DNA of 64,000 nt from Methyloligella sp. GL2. Lineage in GTDB: Bacteria > Pseudomonadota > Alphaproteobacteria > Rhizobiales > Methyloligellaceae. This document shows positions 1-7,611 of the stretch, piece by piece. The translations under genes and the position numbers were made by a program. The stretch is taken from positions 2,282,988 through 2,346,987 of the forward strand of contig NZ_CP054476.1 of the NCBI RefSeq assembly GCF_013341275.1, in the 5' to 3' direction. How positions within the stretch are numbered: the first letter of the stretch is position 1; every line of letters begins with the position of its first letter. Below the pieces are notes generated by a model, which made no database searches, had not been told where the DNA came from, and saw only the letters and a program-made list of their open reading frames with translations.

Positions 1-913
1 CGCGGTCCAGCTTCATGGCCTTCAGGATCGCATCCTTCAAATTCTCGCTCAGCGCGCCGACCGCCGGATCGGTGATGATGTCCTTCGGCCCGCAAACCGG
101 GAAGGCCGCGACGGGAACGCCGCTCGCCAACGCCTCCAGCAGCACCAGGCCGAACGTATCGGTCAGGCTGGGGAAGACGAACACATCGGCGGAGGCATAG
201 ATCTCGGCCAGCTCTTCGCCGTGCTTCGGCCCGGTGAAGGTGGCGGACGGGTATTTCTTCTGCAGCTCGGCCAGCTGCGGGCCGCCGCCGGTGACCACCT
301 TCTGGCCCGGCAAATCGAGCTCCAGAAAGGCCTCGATATTCTTCTCAACCGCCACGCGGCCGACATAGAGGAAGACCGGCTCATCGCCGAACAGCCGCAC
401 CGGGCGCGGCCGGAACAGCTCGGTATCGACGCCGCGCGACCAATGCATCAGCCGCTCGAACCCGTGGCGCTGCAAATCCTCGGCAATGGAATCGGTGGCG
501 ACGAAGGTCGCTGCGGCGCGGCCGTGAAACCAGCGCTCCATGGCATAGCCCAAGGCCAGCGGCACCGGCAGCCGGGCGCTGATATATTCGGGAAACCGCG
601 TGTGATAGCTGGTGGTGAAGGGGATGCGCCGCTTGATGCAATATTTGCGGGCGCCGAGCCCCACCGGCCCTTCCGTGGCGATATGGATGAAATCCGGCGC
701 CAGCTCGTTGATGCGCTTGGCGACCTGGCGGCTGCCGGTCATCGCCAGCCTGATCTCCGGATAGGTCGGGCACGGCACGGTGCGGAAATCGGACGGGGCA
801 AGGAACAGCAGCTCATCGCCGCGCGCGGCGATCTCTTCGGCCAGCCGTTCATAGGTGCAGACCACCCCATTCACCTGGGGATGCCAGGCATCGGTCGCGA
901 CGAGCACCTTCAT
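1..913 (-). CDS. agt: GT4-family glycolipid glycosyltransferase (Agt-like), 3' end outside window
   Basis: A GT-B, family 4 glycosyltransferase, probably acting at the cytoplasmic membrane on diacylglycerol. About 304 codons are visible and the C-terminus lies beyond the left edge. Visible motifs are an N-terminal MKVLVATDAWHPQVNG loop, TSYHTRFPEY in the acceptor domain, YVGRVAVEKN (near residue 195) and the donor-binding E-x7-E region around DTFGLVLLEALASG. The ATG shares one base with the stop of the upstream phosphoesterase (TGATG), so the two are translationally coupled. PlcP-Agt pairs are known for phosphate-starvation lipid remodelling (glucosyl or glucuronosyl diacylglycerol synthesis); this role is inferred from the pairing. 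It could instead be a mannosyltransferase acting on another lipid. Confidence 0.8.
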   Translation of the reverse strand, partial: MKVLVATDAWHPQVNGVVCTYERLAEEIAARGDELLFLAPSDFRTVPCPTYPEIRLAMTGSRQVAKRINELAPDFIHIATEGPVGLGARKYCIKRRIPFTTSYHTRFPEYISARLPVPLALGYAMERWFHGRAAATFVATDSIAEDLQRHGFERLMHWSRGVDTELFRPRPVRLFGDEPVFLYVGRVAVEKNIEAFLELDLPGQKVVTGGGPQLAELQKKYPSATFTGPKHGEELAEIYASADVFVFPSLTDTFGLVLLEALASGVPVAAFPVCGPKDIITDPAVGALSENLKDAILKAMKLDR

Positions 914-1740
914 CAGGCTGCTGCCTCGAGCTCCTTGTCGGATACCGTTCTGGGACCTACCCCGGAGTGTGCGGGATTCCAACGAATGATCTCGAAGGTC
1001 CCCGCATGGGTCTCTGCGATCGCGGTGCAGCTTTCGACCCAGTCTCCGGTGTTCATATAGGTTATCTCGCCGATCGGACGGCTGGCGGCATGATGGATAT
1101 GGCCGCAGATAACCCCTTGTGTCCCACGGCGGGCGGCCTCTTGGACCAGCGCCGCCTCAAACTCTCCGATATAATTCACTGCGCGTTTCACCCGATTTTT
1201 CAGATAGGCCGAAAGCGACCAGTAGGGCAGACCGAACCAACGCCGCATGGTGTTGAAATGCGTGTTCAGCCAGAGCGCGAAATTGTACCCCCAATCGCCA
1301 AGGAACGCGATCCACTTGGCGTAACGCACGACCACATCGAACTCGTCGCCATGCATCACCAGGTACCGCTTGCCGTCCGCGCCTTCGTGGATGGTGTCGC
1401 GTTCGATGGTGATGGCGCCGAAGGAACTGCCGCAATATTCGCGCAGCACCTCGTCATGATTGCCGGGAATCATGATCAGCTTGGTGCCCTTGCGCGCGCG
1501 CCGCAAAAGCTTCTGCAGCACGTCGTTGTGCAGCTGGGGCCAGTAGACGCTCCGGCGCAGGCGCCAGAAGTCTACAATGTCGCCCACCAAGTAAATCTTC
1601 TCGGCTTCGCATGACTTCAGGAAATCGAGAAAGGCTGCCGCCTGACAGGCTTTCGTCCCCAGGTGAATATCGGAGATGAACAAAGCCCGGTAGTGCTGGG
1701 TTTGGCCGGGTTTATTGAGATTTGAGACCTGCATATCCAT
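913..1740 (-). CDS. plcP: Calcineurin-like metallophosphoesterase, PlcP-type phospholipase C
   Basis: A 275-residue binuclear metallophosphoesterase. All metal motifs are present in order: DIHLG (near residue 24), GDIVDFW, GNHDE, MHGDEFD and GHIHHA. Such proteins are often annotated as UDP-2,3-diacylglucosamine hydrolases. The immediate coupling to an Agt-like glycosyltransferase favours PlcP, which cleaves phosphatidylcholine-type head groups to give diacylglycerol for Agt. Start ATG 1740; another ATG lies two codons in. It is the first gene of its unit and has a possible Pho box just upstream. No signal peptide is seen, so the enzyme is probably cytoplasmic or membrane-peripheral. LpxH-like lipid A function is the alternative. 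Confidence 0.78.
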   Translation of the reverse strand: MDMQVSNLNKPGQTQHYRALFISDIHLGTKACQAAAFLDFLKSCEAEKIYLVGDIVDFWRLRRSVYWPQLHNDVLQKLLRRARKGTKLIMIPGNHDEVLREYCGSSFGAITIERDTIHEGADGKRYLVMHGDEFDVVVRYAKWIAFLGDWGYNFALWLNTHFNTMRRWFGLPYWSLSAYLKNRVKRAVNYIGEFEAALVQEAARRGTQGVICGHIHHAASRPIGEITYMNTGDWVESCTAIAETHAGTFEIIRWNPAHSGVGPRTVSDKELEAAA

Positions 1741-1767
1741 AGCGAGTTCCGCAGTTAAGCTGATTTT

Positions 1768-1785
1768 GTATCAGGGTTGTGACAG
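1768..1785 (-). promoter_or_regulatory. Possible Pho box upstream of plcP-agt
   Basis: On the minus strand the sequence reads CTGTCAC-AACC-CTGATAC, two 7-base direct repeats with a 4-base spacer, the geometry of a PhoB box (consensus half CTGTCAT). The first half matches 6 of 7, the second 4 of 7. It ends 27 bases before the plcP ATG, so transcription would start very near the gene. Confidence 0.45.
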
Positions 1786-1821
1786 AGCGAGAGCTGTACA
1801 AGAAACGGAGGAAATGCGCCG

Positions 1822-2685
1822 ATGCTGGAGAGCGAGCTGGAAGTCCTTCTCGGCGCGAAGATCGCAGCCTCCCGCTCCTTGGGGGTGGGATTCGGCCTTC
1901 AGGGGCTGGTGCTGACGCTGGAAGACGGGCGCAAGCTTGCGGTGAAGGCGGCGCGGGACCGCGCGGCGGGCGATGGGGCCGGGTTTCAGATCGAGGCCTT
2001 TATGCTCGCCGAGCTGGCGCGGCTTTCCGATTTTCCGATTCCAAACGTGGTGCATGCCGAGCCCGGCCTCTTGGTAATGAGCTATATCGAGAATGACGGT
2101 GGTGCGATCACCCCGGCGGCGGAGCGCGATGCGGCGTCTTACGTCGCGGCGCTGCACGGCATTCCCGGCGAAGCGTTCGGCTATGCCCGCGATACGCTGA
2201 TCGGCCCCCTGCCCCAGCCGAACCGGCAGATGGCAAGCTGGACCGCCTTCTTCGCCGAGGAGCGGCTGCTCGCCATGGGTCATGCCGCGCTGGACGAAGG
2301 CGTGCTGCCGGCGGCGGAGTTTTCGCGGCTGGAACGGCTTGCCGGCAAGCTCGACCGCTATCTCACCGAGCCGGCCTATCCCAGCCTGCTGCATGGCGAT
2401 CTTTGGGGCGGCAATGTGCTGGTGAAGGAAGGGCGCATCGCCGGCTTCGTCGATCCGGCGATCTATTTCGGCCATCCGGAGGTGGAGCTCGCCTTCACCA
2501 CCATGTTCGGCACGTTCGGTGCGCCGTTCTTTTCCGCTTACGAGGACTTGCGGCCGCTGGAGCCGGGGTTCCACGAGCTCCGCCGGGAGATCTACAATCT
2601 CTATCCAACGCTGGTGCATTTGCGCCTGTTCGGCGCCGGATATCTGAACGGAATCACCCGGGTGTTGAACCGATTGGGCTTCTAG
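1822..2685 (+). CDS. Fructosamine kinase family protein
   Basis: A 287-residue kinase of the fructosamine-3-kinase / aminoglycoside phosphotransferase fold. It would phosphorylate a sugar-amine (ketoamine) substrate, a deglycation repair step. The catalytic loop HGDLWGGN (about residues 190-197) and the metal-binding DPAIYFGHPEVELA segment (near 210) are both present, as is the N-terminal VKAA lysine and the helical C-terminus. Length is normal for the family. An AGGA Shine-Dalgarno lies about 9 bases before ATG 1822. It is divergent from plcP, separated by 81 bases, and ends ahead of a two-way terminator. Substrate is not certain. Confidence 0.85.
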   Translation: MLESELEVLLGAKIAASRSLGVGFGLQGLVLTLEDGRKLAVKAARDRAAGDGAGFQIEAFMLAELARLSDFPIPNVVHAEPGLLVMSYIENDGGAITPAAERDAASYVAALHGIPGEAFGYARDTLIGPLPQPNRQMASWTAFFAEERLLAMGHAALDEGVLPAAEFSRLERLAGKLDRYLTEPAYPSLLHGDLWGGNVLVKEGRIAGFVDPAIYFGHPEVELAFTTMFGTFGAPFFSAYEDLRPLEPGFHELRREIYNLYPTLVHLRLFGAGYLNGITRVLNRLGF

Positions 2686-2729
2686 GCGTTTAAACCTTCG
2701 CACCCCAAATCGCAGACCACGGCACAAAA

Positions 2730-2759
2730 AAAACCGGCCCGCCAAAGCGGGCCGGTTTT
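2730..2759 (-). terminator. Strong Rho-independent terminator, usable on both strands
   Basis: A 13-bp perfect stem (AAAACCGGCCCGC / GCGGGCCGGTTTT) with a CAAA loop on the plus strand. On the minus strand it is followed by a run of eight T. On the plus strand the tail is only TTTT then CCC. The stronger orientation is therefore minus, implying an RNA arriving from the right. It would also end fructosamine kinase transcripts on the plus strand. Confidence 0.85.
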
Positions 2760-2761
2760 CC

Positions 2762-2955
2762 CTGCGAAACGAGTCGGGCTCCGAGGCTTTCGCCTCATCG
2801 TGGCCTCCAACTCGCCCCCCCAATGTTATCCGGATCCAAGTCTCTTCTTGATTGGCGGATCCGTTTAACTGTCCCTCGAACCTCTCGGCTTTTCCGTTCG
2901 GTTCATGGAGCCGCATGTCCCCCATTTGGCTCCCGTCTGACGCCTCTTGAGGCAT
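2762..2955 (-). ncRNA. Candidate structured RNA ending at the 2730-2759 terminator
   Basis: No convincing gene fits here, but hairpins are dense. GAGGC/GCCTC at 2783-2796 has a GAAA loop on the minus strand. It sits inside an outer stem 2770-2777/2807-2814 that pairs fully only on the minus strand (a G-U pair there, a C-A mismatch on plus). Further stems are 2831-2837/2857-2863 (7 bp), 2907-2912/2928-2933 (6 bp) and 2942-2953. The unit ends in the minus-strand T8 terminator. The 5' end is unknown and could lie as far as about 3140. It does not match conserved cores of RNase P RNA, SRP RNA or tmRNA that I can recall. Confidence 0.35.
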
Positions 2956-3366
2956 TGGCCCCCCAGCCCGTGCCCCCGTCGTGTGTGAGCTAAAGCTAGC
3001 TGACCGGCGGGCGCTGCTTCAAGTTTGGGCAACAGCCGAAACGCAAATCGTCCGCACCCTGTTGCAAAAATGCACACACGGTCTTTGCGGTCATGCGACA
3101 ATCAATTTTTCTTCTTTTAAAACAATTAATTACCAATCCTCCTTCATAAGGTGTCGAGCTCTCCCCCTCCGCAAAATCCGCCTTCCGAAGGCCGATCGAG
3201 GGACGCGATAGAGCCCGTATCGACCGTCTTCGCGTGGCTTTTGCGCAACAGGGGTGTCATTTGCCCTGCCAAGCGGTGGATTTGGAGACTGCATTTCCAC
3301 GGCGGGCGGCGGAAAAAACCACCAATTTCCGCCAATCTCGGAAAGCGGCCCGGTAGAACCGAATCA
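2956..3366. other. Intergenic stretch without a recognised gene
   Basis: About 400 bases with an A/T-rich segment near 3100-3145 that could be the promoter region of a minus-strand RNA. Short open frames occur on both strands but have neither recognisable motifs nor the codon pattern of neighbouring genes. An AAGGAGG sequence on the minus strand near 3140 leads only to very short frames. Confidence 0.5.
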
Positions 3367-3390
3367 AAAGGGCGGCCGACGCCGCCCTTT
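3367..3390 (-). terminator. Terminator downstream of the TetR gene
   Basis: A 10-bp stem (AAAGGGCGGC / GCCGCCCTTT) with a 4-base loop. On the minus strand the stem is followed by TTTTGATTC. It lies about 87 bases after the end of the minus-strand TetR gene. A near-identical copy sits at 5246-5267. Confidence 0.75.
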
Positions 3391-3476
3391 CCAGGTCCGA
3401 TTGGCTAGCGTCCAACAGAGCCGGCGCCAGCACCGTTTGCTCAGATCGCTGCAATGACCGCTTTCAATCTCGTGGC

Positions 3477-4043
3477 CTAGCCAACGCGGATTAACTGGAT
3501 CAGCTGATCGATGGATCGCGCAAGATGGTCAGGCCTTCCGGTCCCTCTGGCGATCATCATGGCGCCCTCCAAGCCAGAGATATATGTCTCCGCAAACACA
3601 TCAGGATCGATCTCGGGCTTGATGTCACCGTCTTGCTTGCCCTTTCGCACGACATCAGTCAGCCATGACCGCTGCTCTTCGAAAAAGCGGCCCACTTCTA
3701 CCGTGATGCGCTCAGGCAGGGTCGATGCCTCGGCGGCGAGGATCCCACAGAGGCACACGCTGCCCTGATCGCGCAACGTCGCGACGAAAAGATCGCCGTA
3801 AGCCGCCAGCATCGCTGGCGCATCGGTTTCCGGCAGCATCGTTAGCGCGTTGCCGCAGGCTTCGCGATAACTGCGGACTGCCGCTTCCGCCAACTCAGCC
3901 TTGGTCGGATAGTGATGGTGAATGCTCGCACTCTTGATGCCGACTTCGGCCGCGACGTCCCGGAAGCTGAATCCGTTATAGCCCCGATCCATCATAAGCC
4001 TGCGGGCGGCGTCTAGAATTTCGGTGGCTTTTTGGCTCTGCAT
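3477..4043 (-). CDS. TetR/AcrR-family transcriptional regulator
   Basis: A 188-residue TetR repressor. The N-terminal helix-turn-helix is clear (FSFRDVAAEVGIKSASIHHHYPTKAEL, in two parts around residues 25-52), followed by a ligand-binding C-terminal domain with several Cys residues (SVCLCGI). Start ATG 4043 (MQSQKATEIL) is chosen because DNA upstream of it contains duplicated operator-like repeats rather than coding sequence, although the frame stays open. It is transcribed away from an EamA-type exporter, so it most likely represses itself and that exporter and is released by the exported or a related compound. Confidence 0.9.
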   Translation of the reverse strand: MQSQKATEILDAARRLMMDRGYNGFSFRDVAAEVGIKSASIHHHYPTKAELAEAAVRSYREACGNALTMLPETDAPAMLAAYGDLFVATLRDQGSVCLCGILAAEASTLPERITVEVGRFFEEQRSWLTDVVRKGKQDGDIKPEIDPDVFAETYISGLEGAMMIARGTGRPDHLARSIDQLIQLIRVG

Positions 4044-4062
4044 ATCTGCGACCCGTCCAATT

Positions 4063-4081
4063 CTACCAAGTACTAGATAGG
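4063..4081. promoter_or_regulatory. TetR operator, copy 1
   Basis: The 19-base sequence ctaccaagtactagatagg occurs here and again at 4117-4135. Its first 18 bases form an imperfect palindrome (7 of 9 pairs) centred on AGTACT. It lies 20 bases before the TetR ATG, suitable for autoregulation. Confidence 0.75.
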
Positions 4082-4082
4082 G

Positions 4083-4105
4083 GGTTGACGACCGCGGGGT
4101 CAACC
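4083..4105. promoter_or_regulatory. Inverted repeat between the two operators, overlapping a likely -35
   Basis: GGTTGAC and GTCAACC form 7-base perfect arms around a 9-base spacer, midway between the two TetR operators. The left arm contains TTGACG, a plausible -35 for the rightward exporter gene, though no good -10 follows at ideal spacing. It may be a second regulator site. Confidence 0.4.
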
Positions 4106-4116
4106 GGACATACATC

Positions 4117-4135
4117 CTACCAAGTACTAGATAGG
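4117..4135. promoter_or_regulatory. TetR operator, copy 2
   Basis: Exact 19-base copy of the 4063-4081 operator in the same orientation, 54 bases further on. It ends 20 bases before the ATG of the EamA transporter, so a bound repressor would block transcription start or elongation of that gene. Confidence 0.75.
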
Positions 4136-4155
4136 CTCTCCTGCGGATCGCATTC

Positions 4156-5067
4156 ATGACGAAGCTCTCGACCGAAAACACCGCAATGCTGGCGGTGGCT
4201 CTCTCCGGGCTGGCCTGGGGCCTCTTCTGGATACCCTTGCGAGCCCTGGATGTAGCCGGGATCATGGGCGTTTGGGCTGTCGTCCTGTTCTACGTTCTGC
4301 CGGCTCTCTTTCTGTTACCGGCCATTATTCTGCGCCGTCGCCGGATCATCGCAGGGGGATGGCGGCTTCACCTGGCGGGCCTCCTCGCCGGGACGTCGCT
4401 CGTTTGCTATGCGGGGGCGCTCGTCTTCACGGACGTGGTTCGGGCACTCCTCTTCTATTACCTGACGCCTGTCTGGAGCACGTTGCTCGCCCGCGTCCTG
4501 CTCGGCGAGCGCATCACGATGCATCGCTGGGCGATGATCGGCCTGGCTCTGACCGGTCTGATGTTCATCCTCAGGGTCGATGAGGGGCTGGGCGGCGCTT
4601 TCAATATCGGAGACTGGATGGGGATTGCGGGCGGACTCCTGTGGGCCGTCGCCGCGGTCGTGATGAACTCGGACGAGGGCGGCAACGGCATCGATTTCAC
4701 ACTGTCGTACTTCGTCTGGGGTAGCGTCGCGGCGCTCTTGCTGGCGTTACTGCCGATCGAAGGCGCGACCTCGGCGCCGGATTGGGAAACGATACGGAGC
4801 GTATTGTGGTGGATCGTTCCCGTCGCGATTGTCCTCGTCATCCCGCCAGCGTTTGCCATCATGTGGGGTGCCACTGTGCTCAGCCCCGGCCTGCTTGCGA
4901 TCCTGTTCATGACGGAAATCAGCGCAGGGACGGTGACCGCGGCGATCTGGGCAGACGAGCCGTTCGGCTTGAGACAGATCTTGGGCGTGCTCTTGATCAC
5001 GGCCGCAGGCGTTTTGGAGCCGGTCACAAATCTGCTTCGCGGCAAAACCCTCGAAAGCCGACCTTGA
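4156..5067 (+). CDS. DMT-superfamily transporter with EamA domains
   Basis: A 303-residue inner-membrane protein of the drug/metabolite transporter superfamily. About ten hydrophobic segments form two EamA repeats (first near residues 10-135, second near 150-290). Typical features are the N-terminal LSGLAWGLFWIPLRAL and the C-terminal ILFMTEISAGTVTAAIWADEPFG segment that resembles the DMT helix with a conserved Glu. It probably exports a small metabolite or toxic compound. It is divergent from the TetR gene and controlled by the paired operators. Start ATG 4156 follows the second operator. Substrate cannot be told. Confidence 0.9.
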   Translation: MTKLSTENTAMLAVALSGLAWGLFWIPLRALDVAGIMGVWAVVLFYVLPALFLLPAIILRRRRIIAGGWRLHLAGLLAGTSLVCYAGALVFTDVVRALLFYYLTPVWSTLLARVLLGERITMHRWAMIGLALTGLMFILRVDEGLGGAFNIGDWMGIAGGLLWAVAAVVMNSDEGGNGIDFTLSYFVWGSVAALLLALLPIEGATSAPDWETIRSVLWWIVPVAIVLVIPPAFAIMWGATVLSPGLLAILFMTEISAGTVTAAIWADEPFGLRQILGVLLITAAGVLEPVTNLLRGKTLESRP

Positions 5068-5245
5068 TGCCATCTCCAGCCTCATGAAGCGTGGGTTCGA
5101 ACCGGACGTTCGCGTCGTAAGCTTTGAGTGATTGAGATAGATCGGCTCCTCCCTGTCGGCAAAGACCTGTTTTCCGACAGGTCCCTCGGCGCGCCGTCAA
5201 TGCCCTGATGGCGATGCTGCCAGGCGAATTGGAATTCCGAATCAA

Positions 5246-5267
5246 AAGGGCGGCCGAAGCCGCCCTT
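5246..5267 (-). terminator. Terminator of the BtuB-type receptor gene
   Basis: On the minus strand AAGGGCGGC-TTCG-GCCGCCCTT followed by TTGATT, a stem with the very stable UUCG loop. It lies about 58 bases after the receptor gene. Its sequence shares a 21-base identical block with the terminator at 3367-3390. Confidence 0.8.
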
Positions 5268-5324
5268 CACTCTTATCTGGCTGCCCTATTGGCTGCGTTC
5301 CGAAAGGCGCAAGCCGCCTTCTCT

Positions 5325-7424
5325 CTAAAGACCGTTGCCGCCCAAGGTGAGCTTCAGCCCGCCATAGACGGCTGCGCCCGCCGTCTCGTAGCCGAACACC
5401 TCCTGATAGTCGGCATCGAACAGGTTTTCGGCACGGGCGAAGACCTCAAGCCCGGGCCGCAGCTCGTAGCTGCCGGCCAGACGCACGGTGGTGTAGGAAT
5501 CGAGCGTGGTGATGGAGGTGTACGGGGCGTAGGCCGTATAGACGAAGTCGTCCATCGCGCCGTTATAGATGACGCCGAGCCGCAGATGCGCCTTGTCGTC
5601 GGCAAAGCGGTAATCGACATCCACCCGGCCGGCATGCTCCGGGCGGCGCACCTCGCGGATCCCGCTCGGATCGGTGGCGTGCAGATGGGTGTAGGCGCCA
5701 CTCAGGGTCAGCCCGTCGACGATCTCCCAGGCGGCGGAAACCTCCTCACCGTCCCGGTCGCTGGTGCCGGGCATGTTGACCGGCGAGGAGGTAAAGTTCG
5801 GCAGGAAGGCGGTGGTGATCTCGTTCTCCAGATCCTGCTCGAAATAGGTCACGTCGACGACCAGCCGCCCGCGCATCAAGCTCACCTCGATACCGGCATC
5901 CCAGCCGAAGGATTCTTCCGGCTTCAGGTTGGGATTGGGCGTGAAGGTGTTCGGCACATAGCCGTAGAGCTCGTACATGGTGGGCGCGACCACGGCGGTG
6001 CCGACGCTGGAATGCAGCCGCATCGGCGTGTTCGGCACGGCGAGCGAGCCGGCCACGCGATAGGTGGTCGAATCCTCGAAGCTGTCATTGTCGTCGTGAC
6101 GCAGCGAGGCGGTCACCCCAAGCAGATCGTAGAACTCACCGCGATATTCGGCGGCGGCCGAATCGGTGCCACGGGTGCGCTCGATCCGGTCATGGCTCGG
6201 GGTGAAGTTCTCGTCGGTGGTCTCCAGCATGCCGGTCACCGCGTGATGGCTGTCGAAGAAGCCGGGCGTTTCCCCTTTCAGGGTCGAGAAATAGGAGAAC
6301 CTGGTCCGGTCGCCGTCGTATTTGGAGAAGCCGTTCGCCTCGCTGCGGTTCTCCGACTCGGTGTCGCTGTAATCGGCATGGAAGCGCTGCACCCAATGGC
6401 CGTCCAGCAAGGTCGCGGTGACATTGGAGCCGGCCATCTGGTTGGTGAGGTCGAAGCTCGAATTGGAATCGAGCGGCAGGTAGACGCCGTTGAACGGAAT
6501 CACGGCGCCCGCATAAGGAAGGAAGTCGTCGATATCCGACTCGTTCTCATCGCGGCGAAAGACGCCGTCGACCTTCAGCCAGGGCAGGATCTGGAGCCCG
6601 CCCTTGGCCACCGCATTGCTGATATCGGAGCCCTCATCCTCATTGCCGAACATCGAGGTGTTGAACCCATCGGTCTTGCGCCGCTGGAAGCTCAAAATGC
6701 CGTGGCGCTTGTCGTCGCCGCCGGAGACGCTGGCGGCGATGCCGCCCGTGTCGAAGCTGCCACCCTCGCCGCGCAGTTTGACTTGCGCCGGGCCCTTGCC
6801 GGATTTGGTAACGATGTTGATCACGCCGCCGAGCGCATTGGCGCCGTAAAGACCGCTCTGGGGCCCGCGGATCACCTCGATCCGCTCGATATCGTCGGCC
6901 AGGAGGCTGGCGAAGTCGAACTCGTCATTGGCGAGGTCGTTGGCCTCGATGCCGTCGATCACCACCAGGGTGTGATTGCCCTCGGCGCCGCGGATGCGGA
7001 CTTGCGTAAGGCTGCCGAAGGCGCCGGACTGGCTGACGGCAACGCCGGGCAGACTGCGCAAGGCATCCGCCGCATGGCGAATCTGCTGAGCACGGAGATC
7101 CTCGCCGGTGACCACGGTCACCGAACTGCCCGTGGTGCCGAGGCCGAGCGTCCCGCCGCCGGGTGCGCCGGCCGCACCCTGATTGGCGCCGGCGGTTGCC
7201 GCTTCGGTTCCCGGCACAGGCGCGGCGGTCCGGGTCGACGTCGTCGTGGCGCCAGGCTGGCTTACGCGCTGCGGCGTCCGATCCAGCGTTGCACCCTCGA
7301 CCACGATCGGAGACAGGACCAGCGCGTCAGCTGCGTCCTCTGCCCGCGCCGTCGAGATTTCTGCGATAAGTGAAAAGCAAGCGAGGCAGCCGACAAGGCC
7401 CCCGCACAAAGATTTGGTTGTCAT
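5325..7424 (-). CDS. btuB: TonB-dependent outer-membrane receptor, vitamin B12 (BtuB) type
   Basis: A 699-residue outer-membrane receptor. A signal peptide (about residues 1-28, ending ARA) precedes a TonB-box-like segment and a plug domain with VTVVTGEDLRAQQIRHAAD, RSLPGVAVSQSG, VRIRGAEGNHTLVVIDGIE and IEVIRGPQSGLYGANALGGVINIVT (each read separately), then a beta-barrel. The plug closely resembles BtuB. Specificity for cobalamin is supported by the cobalamin riboswitch in the leader. ATG 7424 is chosen because the signal peptide starts there; the frame is open further upstream but runs into the riboswitch. No BtuCDF or cobalamin biosynthesis genes are nearby, so the inner-membrane step is elsewhere. 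Confidence 0.9.
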   Translation of the reverse strand: MTTKSLCGGLVGCLACFSLIAEISTARAEDAADALVLSPIVVEGATLDRTPQRVSQPGATTTSTRTAAPVPGTEAATAGANQGAAGAPGGGTLGLGTTGSSVTVVTGEDLRAQQIRHAADALRSLPGVAVSQSGAFGSLTQVRIRGAEGNHTLVVIDGIEANDLANDEFDFASLLADDIERIEVIRGPQSGLYGANALGGVINIVTKSGKGPAQVKLRGEGGSFDTGGIAASVSGGDDKRHGILSFQRRKTDGFNTSMFGNEDEGSDISNAVAKGGLQILPWLKVDGVFRRDENESDIDDFLPYAGAVIPFNGVYLPLDSNSSFDLTNQMAGSNVTATLLDGHWVQRFHADYSDTESENRSEANGFSKYDGDRTRFSYFSTLKGETPGFFDSHHAVTGMLETTDENFTPSHDRIERTRGTDSAAAEYRGEFYDLLGVTASLRHDDNDSFEDSTTYRVAGSLAVPNTPMRLHSSVGTAVVAPTMYELYGYVPNTFTPNPNLKPEESFGWDAGIEVSLMRGRLVVDVTYFEQDLENEITTAFLPNFTSSPVNMPGTSDRDGEEVSAAWEIVDGLTLSGAYTHLHATDPSGIREVRRPEHAGRVDVDYRFADDKAHLRLGVIYNGAMDDFVYTAYAPYTSITTLDSYTTVRLAGSYELRPGLEVFARAENLFDADYQEVFGYETAGAAVYGGLKLTLGGNGL

Positions 7425-7431
7425 TGACACC

Positions 7432-7458
7432 CCCAACTGTCCCAGTGGTTGGGCTGGG
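7432..7458 (-). promoter_or_regulatory. Likely sequestor/antisequestor of the btuB ribosome binding site
   Basis: On the minus strand CCCAG (7458-7454) can pair with CTGGG (7445-7441), while CCCAAC (7453-7448) can pair with GTTGGG (7437-7432). The two stems cross and so are alternatives (or a pseudoknot). The second covers the G-rich ribosome binding site ahead of ATG 7424. This is the arrangement expected of a translational expression platform. Confidence 0.55.
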
Positions 7459-7611
7459 ATAGGAGGCGCAGCCGGACGACAACCGTTTGCCCCGATGGCA
7501 AAGGCTACTATTTCGCAAGACGACCCCCCTTTCACAGCCCGAGGAATCGTCACCACTCCGGGGGTAACTCCGTTCTTACGAGCCCCACGCACGTAAGATG
7601 GGTGACGCTCG

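Noticed and set aside
1771..2955. A long leftward frame covering the fructosamine kinase gene and the terminator
   Set aside because: It runs through a strong terminator and is antisense to a recognised kinase; the part right of 2760 has codon use unlike the genes here.
5085..5110. A tRNA-like T-loop (GGGTTCGAACC)
   Set aside because: No acceptor, D or anticodon arms can be built around it.
5208..7373. A 721-codon rightward open frame across the BtuB-type receptor
   Set aside because: It is antisense to a gene with clear receptor motifs and a riboswitch; its translation is Gly/Ala/Arg/His-rich without any domain, as expected from GC-rich codon bias.
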